The translations under genes were made by a program, and so were the position numbers. From assembly GCA_023418315.1 (NCBI GenBank), contig JAEZZY010000036.1, forward strand, positions 1 through 20,871: a stretch of DNA of 20,871 bases, read 5' to 3'. The notes under the pieces are model-generated. The model worked only from the letters and a program-made list of their open reading frames with translations. It had not been told where the DNA came from and did not search any database. This DNA comes from Bacteroidota bacterium. Lineage in GTDB: Bacteria; Bacteroidota; Bacteroidia; Chitinophagales; Chitinophagaceae. Shown one piece after another: positions 13,405 to 20,871 of the stretch (positions are counted from its first letter, which is position 1; each line of letters opens with the position of its first letter).

Positions 13405-15423
13405 TCACACCAGTTTCAAAGCCGCTTTCACATCCGTAACCGGTGCACTACAAACTTCTTGCGTGCAAACAAATATATAGGTTTCACCCGAAAAATACTT
13501 ATACGCCAGCAAAGGAATCTTATTTTCCTCTTTATAAACGCGCCATATCATAGCCTGCGGAAGCAGTTGTTGCGTCAGTTCTTCCTGCTTGTTGTCTGCT
13601 TGCGCACCGGCTATAACCACTGTTTTAAATCCTTTTATAAAACGCTGCAATAACAACGCCCAATAGGCAAATGAAACGGTGTGCCGGTTAGCAGCCGTTG
13701 CCATCTGCTGCAGCATGTTATAGCCCTGCTCCGTCCAATCTGTCCTGCCCATAACGCTGCCCAGTAAAAACAAATTATGACACATCACCGCATTCGCAGA
13801 AGGCAAAGCGCCATCATACAAATCCACCTTTCGTATAGGCAAATGGGGTGTTTGTTTTGATGTGAAATAAAACAGGATTCCGCCTTCCTGCAAAAACGCA
13901 TCTTGCACTTGTTCGCAGTAATCGTTTGCTTTTATAATCAGCTCTGTATTTCCCGATGCGCTTGCCACTTGCAATAGGGCATGGATGAGAAAAGCATAAT
14001 CTTCCAGATTCGCTGCTATACGGGCTTTCCCTGCTTTCCATACATGATGCAGCTTGCCTTCCGGTTGAAATTTTTCGAGCAACAAATGAAGATGCTCTTC
14101 AGCTTTTTGCAGATAGCTTTTTTCGCCCAGTGCTTCATAGGCTTTTACCAGTGCTATGTTCATCATTGCATTCCACGATAAAAGACTTTTATCATCCGTG
14201 AGCGGTCTTGTTTTTTCCCTACGCGCCGCAGTTAATTTTTGTTTTGCCGCAGCGATTTTTTCTTCGATTATTTTTTCTGAAATGCCGGTTTCAGATGCAA
14301 GTGTTTCTTTAGTTTTTGCGATGTGCAGAATATTGGTATGCTCCCAGTTTCCTTCTTGCTTGATACCAAAATGTTGGTTGATTAGCTCCTCTTCTTCTTC
14401 AAAAACCGCCTTCCATTCTTCCCATGTCCATGTATAAAATTTTCCTTCTTCGCCTTCGCTATCGGCATCCAGAGCGCAGTAATACATACCGCTTTCATCT
14501 TTCAATTCTCTTTCTGTAAATTCAATTGTTTCGGTAATCACCTGCCTATAACGCTCGTTTTTTGTAAGCCTGTACGCCGTACTGTACAAGGCTATCAGCA
14601 AGGCATTATCATAGAGCATTTTCTCGAAGTGCGGAGCAAGCCATTGCGCATCGGTGCTATAGCGTGCAAAGCCGCCGCCCAATTGGTCGTAGATGCCGCC
14701 GTTCATCATTTTATCCAGGCTCAGTAAGGCTTGTTTTTTTGCTTCTTCATCAGCGGTAAAATGCGCATGTTCCAGTAAATAATGCAGCGCCATGGTTTGC
14801 GGAAATTTCGGAGCGTTACCGAAGCCGCCGTCTTTTTTATCGGACTGTTTTAAAAGCGAAGCCGTCATTTCCCTACATACCTCGTCATCCCATTCTTTCT
14901 CTGCGGCGGGCAAACGAATGTCAGAAGCGTTTTTCAGGAAGTCCGTCATTTGCTCCGACTGGCGAATGATTTCCTCAGGATGCTGCGTCCACAGCTCATG
15001 AATGCGCCGGAGTAATTGGTTCCATGAAGGGCGGTTATAGGCAGGTTTCGGAGGGAAGTAGGTGCCTCCGTAAAAAGGAATTTTTTCCGGTGTTACAAAC
15101 ACATTAAGTGGCCACCCACCGCTACCGGTAAGAGCTTGCACGGCATCCATATACAGATGATCTACGTCGGGGTGTTCTTCCCGGTCCACTTTTATATTGA
15201 TGAAATGTTCGTTCATATAGGCAGATGTTTCGGCATCTTCAAAACTCTCCCGCTCCATCACATGGCACCAGTGGCAAGCCGCATAGCCGATGCTGACGAT
15301 GACCGGTTTATGTTCCTGCTTCGCAAGCTCAAAAGCCTCATCGCCCCACGGATGCCAATCCACGGGATTATGTGCATGTTGTTGCAGATAAAGACTTTGT
15401 TCGTTGATAAGTTGATTAGGCAT
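13405..15423 (-). CDS. DUF255 thioredoxin-domain protein (YyaL/SPATA20-like)
   Basis: This 672-residue protein belongs to the widespread YyaL/spermatogenesis-associated protein 20 family. Residues about 1-165 form a thioredoxin-like DUF255 domain with the signature AACHWCHVMERESFED (Cys50, Cys53), then VDREEHPDVD and GGWPLNVFVTP, GGTYFPP. The rest resembles an alpha/alpha-barrel of the glycosidase/epimerase type: QLGGGFARYSTDAQWLAPHFEKMLYDNA, YYCALDADSEGEEGKFYTWT and DDKSLLSWNAMMNIAL are strongly conserved in the family. The biochemical role is not established. No signal peptide is present, so it is predicted cytoplasmic. It lies upstream of gldK on the same strand with a 177-base gap; I see no hairpin-plus-T-run terminator there, so read-through into gldK is possible. 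Its own promoter was not identified. Confidence 0.9.
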   Translation of the reverse strand: MPNQLINEQSLYLQQHAHNPVDWHPWGDEAFELAKQEHKPVIVSIGYAACHWCHVMERESFEDAETSAYMNEHFINIKVDREEHPDVDHLYMDAVQALTGSGGWPLNVFVTPEKIPFYGGTYFPPKPAYNRPSWNQLLRRIHELWTQHPEEIIRQSEQMTDFLKNASDIRLPAAEKEWDDEVCREMTASLLKQSDKKDGGFGNAPKFPQTMALHYLLEHAHFTADEEAKKQALLSLDKMMNGGIYDQLGGGFARYSTDAQWLAPHFEKMLYDNALLIALYSTAYRLTKNERYRQVITETIEFTERELKDESGMYYCALDADSEGEEGKFYTWTWEEWKAVFEEEEELINQHFGIKQEGNWEHTNILHIAKTKETLASETGISEKIIEEKIAAAKQKLTAARREKTRPLTDDKSLLSWNAMMNIALVKAYEALGEKSYLQKAEEHLHLLLEKFQPEGKLHHVWKAGKARIAANLEDYAFLIHALLQVASASGNTELIIKANDYCEQVQDAFLQEGGILFYFTSKQTPHLPIRKVDLYDGALPSANAVMCHNLFLLGSVMGRTDWTEQGYNMLQQMATAANRHTVSFAYWALLLQRFIKGFKTVVIAGAQADNKQEELTQQLLPQAMIWRVYKEENKIPLLAYKYFSGETYIFVCTQEVCSAPVTDVKAALKLV

Positions 15424-15675
15424 GGATGCAAGTTAGGGCGGAAAATATTGGTACTGTTTTGTAGGATGATTTTGTGTATCGGTTTTCGCGAAAAGGCACA
15501 AAAGAAATAAAGATGCAAGGTTTTTGATTGTACCTTCTTACCCACAAAAATTAGCACTTTTTAGAAACATAACTCTTCTTTATGCGCTCAGCATAGAAAC
15601 GTTCAATGATCAGATAATACCTGTCTGCTGACCAGCGTCATCACCTATAGCACGCCAACATAGAGGGCAATTGTT

Positions 15676-15683
15676 TAATTTTG
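15676..15683 (+). promoter_or_regulatory. Bacteroidota -7 promoter element for hmgA-truA
   Basis: TAATTTTG matches TAnnTTTG at every fixed position and lies 22 bases upstream of the hmgA ATG. No clear TTG was found at the -33 position. The rest of the 282-base divergent spacer (15424-15705) shows no gene, tRNA or clear hairpin. Confidence 0.5.
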
Positions 15684-15705
15684 CTGTTCTAAAATAAGAA
15701 CCATC

Positions 15706-16863
15706 ATGCCACATTATCATAAGCTCGGACAAATACCGCATAAGCGCCACACACAATTTCGCAGCCCCGAAGGAAAGTTATATTCGGAACAGCTTTTCAG
15801 CACGGAAGGTTTTTCCTCCAATTATTCCTTGCTTTATCATATCCATCCGCCTACGCAAATCATCCGTTGCGAAGAGCCTATAGATGTATCGCCCAAGCCT
15901 GCACATGATAATATCCTAAAACATCGCAGCTTTGAAGGCTTTCATATCCCGCCAGCGGCAGATTATTTAGACAGTAGAAAGATTGTCTTGTTCAACAATG
16001 ATGTACAGCTTTCCCTTGCCGCACCGCAGCAAAGCATGAAGGATTATTTTTACAAAAACGCAGATGCAGATGAAGTACTTTTTGTGCATGAAGGAGAAGG
16101 TATTTTGCATACGCAATACGGGCAATTGTCCTTTGACTACGGCGATTATCTCGTAGTGCCGCGCGGCACTATTTATCAAATAGAATTTAAGACCGCAAGC
16201 AACCGCTTGTTCGTGATAGAAAGTTTCAGTCCTGTACGTTTCCCGAAAAGATATTTGAGTAACTACGGACAGCTTCTGGAACATTCGCCTTTTTATGAGC
16301 GTGATATTCGTCAGCCGCAACATCTGGAAACCCTGAATCAAAAAGGGGAGTTTTTAATTAAATCCAAAAAACGCGGCTTACAATATGACATTTGGTATGC
16401 CAATCATCCTTTTGACGTAGTAGGCTGGGATGGCTATGAATACCCTTATGCACTGAGCATTCATGATTTTGAACCCATCACCGGCAGGGTGCATCAGCCG
16501 CCGCCTGTGCATCAGACATTTGATGCGCATAATTTCGTAGTCTGCTCGTTTGTGCCGCGCCTATACGATTATCATCCCGATGCCATACCTGCTCCTTATA
16601 ACCATAGCAATATTGACAGCGATGAAGTGCTGTATTATGTGGATGGAGATTTTATGAGCCGCAAGCATGTAACCCGCGGTATGATCACGCTGCACCCGGC
16701 AGGTATCCCGCATGGGCCGCATCCGGGAGCGGTAGAAAAAAGTATAGGTCAGAAAGAAACCAAAGAGCTGGCAGTAATGGTGGATACTTTCCATCCCTTG
16801 AAGATGACGGAAGCCGCCGCCGGCATTGAAGACCCCAATTATATAATGAGCTGGGCTGAATAA
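15706..16863 (+). CDS. hmgA: Homogentisate 1,2-dioxygenase-type bicupin
   Basis: The 385-residue protein resembles the short homogentisate dioxygenases annotated across Bacteroidota. The enzyme opens the ring of homogentisate with O2 and Fe(II) to give maleylacetoacetate in tyrosine/phenylalanine breakdown. Two cupin domains are visible. The first is degenerate (DEVLFVHEGEG and YGDYLVVPRGTIYQIEF). The second carries a cupin motif, PYNHSNIDSDEVLYYVDG, with His300 and Glu307, and then HPAGIPHGPHPGA with His336 (and His339), a plausible 2-His-1-Glu iron site. It is shorter than human and proteobacterial enzymes (about 430-445 residues). The N-terminal MPHYHKLGQIPHKRHTQFR supports this start. Its stop TAA shares its last A with the truA ATG. 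No other homogentisate-pathway genes are in the window, so the substrate rests on family similarity. Confidence 0.85.
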   Translation: MPHYHKLGQIPHKRHTQFRSPEGKLYSEQLFSTEGFSSNYSLLYHIHPPTQIIRCEEPIDVSPKPAHDNILKHRSFEGFHIPPAADYLDSRKIVLFNNDVQLSLAAPQQSMKDYFYKNADADEVLFVHEGEGILHTQYGQLSFDYGDYLVVPRGTIYQIEFKTASNRLFVIESFSPVRFPKRYLSNYGQLLEHSPFYERDIRQPQHLETLNQKGEFLIKSKKRGLQYDIWYANHPFDVVGWDGYEYPYALSIHDFEPITGRVHQPPPVHQTFDAHNFVVCSFVPRLYDYHPDAIPAPYNHSNIDSDEVLYYVDGDFMSRKHVTRGMITLHPAGIPHGPHPGAVEKSIGQKETKELAVMVDTFHPLKMTEAAAGIEDPNYIMSWAE

Positions 16864-17606
16864 TGCGCTATGTTTTAGAAGTTACGTATGACGGCACCCA
16901 TTTCCACGGATCGCAGTTGCAGGGTGATTTGCCCACGGTGCAATGGGCGCTCAATAAAGCGCTTTCCACCTTGCTGCGCGAGCAGGTAATCAGTTTTGGC
17001 GCCAGCCGCACCGATGAAGGCGTTCATGCGCTTGGCAACTGTTATCATTTTGATACAGAAAAGGAGCTGACTCCGCAGTTTATTTACAATCTTAATTCCC
17101 TACTGCCGCACACGCTTTCGGTAAAAGCCCTGCATACTGCGAAAAGTCCTGAGTTCAACGCACGTTTTGATGCTATCAGCAGAACCTACCGCTATAAAAT
17201 TTACGCAAAGAAAAATCCGTTTTATCATCAGCGGGCGCTGTACTATCCTTTTAAAATAAAGGAAGAACTATTGGAGCAAACCGCAGCCTTGCTAAAAGAA
17301 TATTCGGATTTTGAAAGTTTCAGTAAACGTAATACACAAACCCATACTTTCCGGTGTACGATTTTTGAAAGTTTCTGGGAGCGAAGGGAGGATCAGTTGC
17401 ATTATGTGGTAAAAGCCAATCGTTTTCTCCGAGGAATGGTAAGAGGACTCGTAGGCACGCAATTGCAGGCAGGACGCGGCAGGTATTCATTGGCGGATTT
17501 CAAAGCCATTATAGAGGCGAAAGACTGTACCCGAGCGGATTTTAGCGTGGCAGGGCACGGCTTGTATCTGGAGCAGATTGCCTATCCCGGAGGGAGTTTC
17601 TTATAA
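16863..17606 (+). CDS. truA: tRNA pseudouridine(38-40) synthase TruA
   Basis: TruA converts uridines 38-40 of the tRNA anticodon arm to pseudouridine. The 247-residue protein shows the family pattern: YDGTHFHGSQLQGDLPTVQWALNKAL at the N-terminus, then the catalytic Asp51 in ASRTDEGVHA, FNARFDAISRTYRYKIYAKKNPF, YSDFESFSKRNTQTHTFRCTI and FLRGMVRGLVGTQLQAGRG. The usual GRTD is SRTD here, with the essential Arg-Thr-Asp intact. The ATG at 16863 overlaps the hmgA stop by one base (TAATG), implying translational coupling. A bidirectional terminator follows 31 bases after the stop. Confidence 0.96.
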   Translation: MRYVLEVTYDGTHFHGSQLQGDLPTVQWALNKALSTLLREQVISFGASRTDEGVHALGNCYHFDTEKELTPQFIYNLNSLLPHTLSVKALHTAKSPEFNARFDAISRTYRYKIYAKKNPFYHQRALYYPFKIKEELLEQTAALLKEYSDFESFSKRNTQTHTFRCTIFESFWERREDQLHYVVKANRFLRGMVRGLVGTQLQAGRGRYSLADFKAIIEAKDCTRADFSVAGHGLYLEQIAYPGGSFL

Positions 17607-17637
17607 ACTTACCCTAAGTTAATCCATCTCAATAATA

Positions 17638-17677
17638 AAAAATCGCCGCGCTTTTCAGCGCGGCGATTTTTATTTTA
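17638..17677. terminator. Bidirectional terminator between truA and the T9SS cargo gene
   Basis: A 14-base-pair stem (AAAAATCGCCGCGC, 17638-17651, with its complement at 17658-17671) closes a six-base loop. T-runs flank it on both strands, so it can end truA on the plus strand and the large convergent gene on the minus strand. Confidence 0.93.
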
Positions 17678-17699
17678 AACCTACACTTACACTACGATA

Positions 17700-20600
17700 T
17701 TATTGCTTGTTTACGCGTATCGTTTGTGTATGGTCGGCGTCTATGTATTTGATCAAGTAGATACCATTCGCCAGACTACTCATGTTGATGGTTTCAACGT
17801 TGCTCGTCATCTTGATGGTATTGATCACTTTACCCGTTACGTCCGTAACTTGAACGGTTGCATCCGCACCTTGCACGCCACTTACCTGAACGGTAAGGTC
17901 ATGGGATACAGGGTTTGGATAAGCATTCACGGCAAATCCGCCTTTAACATCTACGGTAGCTGTTACTACTTTAGAGTATTCAGCTTTACCGCCGGCATCT
18001 TTCATGAGCAGGCGATAATAGTTGATACCATTATACGGTGCATAATCCATGTACGTATAGTGGCTTGCTGCTCCTTTCGCTTGGATATATGCAATGGCTT
18101 CAAAGTTTCTTCCGTCTGCACTTCTTTGCAGTTCGAACTTATCGCCTTTTGCTTCATCCAGTGAATTCCAGTCTATTCTGTTTGCCTTACCTACATTGGT
18201 AGCTGAAATTTTATCCAGCTTGATAGCCAAGGGCGTACCGGATACACCCAGAGTGAAGGTGCCGGTAGGAATCGTAGTTCCGTAGGAGCTTACCAGGATG
18301 TAGTAAGTGGTGTTTGCCGCTGCGGTGAAGGTAACTTCTGAAAGTGCGCCACAATAGTCATCGCTATAGTTTACGCAAGTGAAGGAACCACAAGTACCGT
18401 CGTATATTCTCATATACGTATCGCCGGTAATGCCGGTAGAATTACACAAGGTAGCCGTTACCGATCCGGTAGATGTGCCGGTGGTAATGGTGTACCACAA
18501 TCCGTAATACATACCGCTCGTAGTGCTACCGCAAGTTACAGGCAATACTTCGTGGGTAGCGCCATTGTAGCTGTAGGTTACAGAGCCGCTGCCGGTTGGT
18601 GCAGGAATGGCTATAGCGCCGGCGCATGAATCATTAGCCGGTAAGGTCCAGAACGAATTACCGGAGTTAACACTGTACCCGTTGCTTGCGCTTGAACAAT
18701 CTTCTCTTACATATACGGAGTATTGTCCCGATGCCAGACCGGAAATCGTATAAGGAGAAGTAGCAGGAGAAACCAGCGTACCGCCTGTACCGGCTGTAGC
18801 GCCCGTACCCGGCGTGTAGCCGAACGGTCCGTATTCAAGAATGAAATTGCTGCCGGTTCCTGTCCAGGATACATCCACACCGCTTGAGGTATAGTTGCTA
18901 AGCGTAAGCGAACTTGGCTGCGGGCAAGTAGGAGCATTCATTACCATTATATCATCTATACTGATGTCTCCTTCAAAGCTACTGCCACGGGTGGCTACCA
19001 AGCGGAATTGTATCACACCTGTAAGCCCTGTCAGAGGCACAATCTTATTCTGCCAAGTTGCTGCACTGGAAGTTTGTTGTTGCCCTATGATGCTGTCCAT
19101 AGGAACCCATCCTGTACCGTTATGCACTTCCACTACCAGTTTGTTGATGGAAACACCATACATGTGGTAAGCAAATTGCAATTGCGGTGTGGTAAGGGAT
19201 GTGATATCAAACTGTGGAGATTCCAACGTAGCTGTATTACCTGAACTGCCGTTCGAAGCTTCCGTATAGAAGAAATGTGTACCGCTATTGGCAGCAGAAG
19301 GTCCTGTGTTGGAAGAAGGCGTAGTGCCGGTGCCGGATACCCACCATGAATAGGTGAAGCCCGGTACGGGAGAAGCTGTCCAGCAGCCGGTCATTTGACC
19401 TGAGCCACTATTGGTAGGTTGTGATTCCACATCATATACCCATGGGAAGCTGGTGATAGGCGCACAAGGAGTCGTAAACGTAGCGGAAATCCACATACTG
19501 GTATCTGCAGGTCCACAGATATCGCGTACATAGAATTGATAGGTAGTTACCGGATTCAAACCGCTTATGGAATATGGCTTGGTAGAGGTAGTTACTCTGG
19601 TGCCCGTACCCAGTGTAAGCGGAGCCGGTCCGTATTCGATCTGCCATTGTGTAGCCGATGAGTTTTGCGTCCAGTTCAAATCCGCAGTAGCCGCGGTTAC
19701 ATTGCTGGCATTCAACCCACTTGGAGGAACACAGCTCGGAGCAGCTATGATATCTACCAGATAATCTTCCGTTTCACCGTAGTAGAACGAAGCAGCACCA
19801 CCTGGTGCGCAAGGTATCACGGGTGTTGCAGTTGTAGATTGCCATAAGGTAACCCGCATACCGGTAATACCCATAGGAGCTGTAACCGGAATCTGAATAG
19901 TACCTGTAGCTATATCACCCGCAGGGGTGTACTGGGTACTTGGAGTAGTACCGGAGTATACTTCTTCACCCGGTGATGTAAACGCACCATCATGGTCAAG
20001 ATCTATCCATACTTTCACCCAGGCAGAGTAAGGATAACCATTACAAGCTCCCGCTGTAACGGATACCGGATACTGCACACCCTGAGCCAGAGGCGTTGGA
20101 GTAAGACCTGTGTAAGATGAATATTGATTGATCATAGAGCCCGGACCACCTGTTTGCAAGCAGGTAGAGCTATTGTTCAAGGTGCTGATCGTTACATTGT
20201 AGATCTCACCATCGTATATATACTCTGAATACGAAGGACAATAACAGTTGTAGAAAGGATTTACCGCTACAGAAACCACATTGGAGGTATCATACTGATT
20301 GCTTGTACCGCAATAAGTAACCATGCGGTAGTCTGTAGGTACAGTAATACCGGCAGTTTCTGTATAAGTAGTATTGGTACCGCCTGTGGTTTGCCAGCCG
20401 CTGCCATCGTTATACTGCCAGTCGTAAGAAATGCCCAAGCCAAGTGTCATGCCGGTAGCTGTTACGGTAAAAGCCGTATTGGCACAAATACTCGCAGGAG
20501 CGGTTGCCGTAGCATGGTTAGGAGCGCCCGTACAGTTGGTCAATGCGCCTACGGTAATCACATAGTCTTCTGTTTCACCTTCGAAATCATTATCACAAGC

Positions 20601-20871
20601 GCCTAACGTAGCACTATAGACTACTGTCCAATCATTCCCCCTTACGCGAAGACCGGTCATACCCGGAGTAGCCGTCAAAGGAACAGTGAACGTAGCGGAA
20701 ACATTGGAAGCATTACTGTTGAAAGTAAACGAAATCAACTCGGTAGCATCGAAGGTACCGCTTTGATCCCAGTCTATCCATGCACCCAATTCTTGATAGT
20801 TAGTCCCTTTGGTAACATCTATGGTATAAGTTACACCCGGCCATAAAGTATCGGTTTGCGAAGCCGTAGGC
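17700..20871 (-). CDS. Large modular T9SS-secreted protein, C-terminal part
   Basis: The frame is open from the right window edge (1056 codons visible), so the start and signal peptide are outside. Going from the visible N-terminus: a GEVED-type domain (about residues 10-107, WIDWDQSGTF to GETEDYVITV); an Ig-like segment (112-200); a second GEVED domain (213-374, WIDLDHDGAF to GETEDYLVDI); a fibronectin III-like domain (380-467); a MAM/jelly-roll-like domain (471-645, ending DISIDDIMV); a second fibronectin III-like domain (649-743); a pre-peptidase-like beta domain (746-877, TYMRIYDGTCGS); a further beta domain (882-972); and a T9SS type A sorting domain (980-1056, AYPNPVSHDLTVQ, ANGIYLIKY). 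The sorting domain directs export through the gldKLMN-encoded system and is normally removed with cell-surface attachment or release. No catalytic domain is visible; adhesion or a protease located upstream are both possible. Confidence 0.9.
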   Translation of the reverse strand, partial: PTASQTDTLWPGVTYTIDVTKGTNYQELGAWIDWDQSGTFDATELISFTFNSNASNVSATFTVPLTATPGMTGLRVRGNDWTVVYSATLGACDNDFEGETEDYVITVGALTNCTGAPNHATATAPASICANTAFTVTATGMTLGLGISYDWQYNDGSGWQTTGGTNTTYTETAGITVPTDYRMVTYCGTSNQYDTSNVVSVAVNPFYNCYCPSYSEYIYDGEIYNVTISTLNNSSTCLQTGGPGSMINQYSSYTGLTPTPLAQGVQYPVSVTAGACNGYPYSAWVKVWIDLDHDGAFTSPGEEVYSGTTPSTQYTPAGDIATGTIQIPVTAPMGITGMRVTLWQSTTATPVIPCAPGGAASFYYGETEDYLVDIIAAPSCVPPSGLNASNVTAATADLNWTQNSSATQWQIEYGPAPLTLGTGTRVTTSTKPYSISGLNPVTTYQFYVRDICGPADTSMWISATFTTPCAPITSFPWVYDVESQPTNSGSGQMTGCWTASPVPGFTYSWWVSGTGTTPSSNTGPSAANSGTHFFYTEASNGSSGNTATLESPQFDITSLTTPQLQFAYHMYGVSINKLVVEVHNGTGWVPMDSIIGQQQTSSAATWQNKIVPLTGLTGVIQFRLVATRGSSFEGDISIDDIMVMNAPTCPQPSSLTLSNYTSSGVDVSWTGTGSNFILEYGPFGYTPGTGATAGTGGTLVSPATSPYTISGLASGQYSVYVREDCSSASNGYSVNSGNSFWTLPANDSCAGAIAIPAPTGSGSVTYSYNGATHEVLPVTCGSTTSGMYYGLWYTITTGTSTGSVTATLCNSTGITGDTYMRIYDGTCGSFTCVNYSDDYCGALSEVTFTAAANTTYYILVSSYGTTIPTGTFTLGVSGTPLAIKLDKISATNVGKANRIDWNSLDEAKGDKFELQRSADGRNFEAIAYIQAKGAASHYTYMDYAPYNGINYYRLLMKDAGGKAEYSKVVTATVDVKGGFAVNAYPNPVSHDLTVQVSGVQGADATVQVTDVTGKVINTIKMTSNVETINMSSLANGIYLIKYIDADHTQTIRVNKQ

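Noticed and set aside
15424..15705. Possible small gene or tRNA in the spacer upstream of hmgA
   Set aside because: No cloverleaf, no open frame with a plausible start and composition, and no strong hairpin were seen. Only the -7 element near 15676 is supported.
1..20871. Defence system, prophage, insertion sequence or CRISPR array
   Set aside because: No direct-repeat arrays, transposase or integrase motifs, inverted terminal repeats or toxin-antitoxin pairs were seen. Nearly all genes are recognisable core or envelope functions.

Overview
The window comes from a Bacteroidota genome, most likely the Chitinophagia/Chitinophagaceae side of the phylum. The grounds are a complete gldK-gldL-gldM-gldN block (core of the type IX secretion system, T9SS), a very large secreted protein ending in a T9SS type A sorting domain, Omp28-type and TonB-C proteins, AT-rich gene starts with few Shine-Dalgarno sequences, and several matches to the Bacteroidota -7 promoter element TAnnTTTG. 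The exact genus cannot be read from the sequence.

Layout, left to right. 1-521 (-): N-terminal part of a secreted prolyl oligopeptidase, cut by the window edge. 677-2311 (+): pruA, divergent from it, closed by a terminator. 2527-3318 (+): a small AT-rich secreted protein with two TonB-C-like domains. 3350-3910 (+): a DinB-family protein. 5608-3974 (-): rbfA followed by an FtsX/LolE-type permease that appears to start at TTG. 5722-6600 (+): an Omp28-like lipoprotein. 6671-7675 (+): an M28 lipoprotein resembling type II glutaminyl cyclase. 8435-7692 (-): a ComB-family phosphatase. 13227-8531 (-): the gldKLMN operon, ending in a strong terminator. 15423-13405 (-): a DUF255/thioredoxin-domain protein. 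15706-17606 (+): an HmgA-type bicupin dioxygenase overlapping truA by one base. 17638-17677: a bidirectional terminator. 17700-20871 (-): a modular T9SS cargo protein whose N-terminus lies outside the window.

How the parts relate. GldL and GldM form the proton-driven inner-membrane motor of the T9SS, and GldK and GldN form its periplasmic/outer-membrane ring; the large protein at the right end is a typical client. All three clear signal peptidase I substrates whose N-termini are visible (prolyl oligopeptidase, TonB-C protein, GldN) have Gln at the predicted mature N-terminus, as the Bacteroidota 'Q-rule' expects, and the M28 gene is a candidate for the cyclase that converts such Gln to pyroglutamate. 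The remaining genes are housekeeping or catabolic: proline and tyrosine/phenylalanine breakdown, ribosome maturation and tRNA pseudouridylation.

I saw no CRISPR array, tRNA, rRNA, insertion sequence, phage or defence module. Most of the window is conserved core genome. The points worth a second look are the Q-rule/cyclase link, an acidic export-like signal on the M28 lipoprotein, a heptad-spaced repeat in GldL, an inverted repeat at the gld promoter, and comB lying just behind the gld terminator. No gap between genes exceeds 300 bases.
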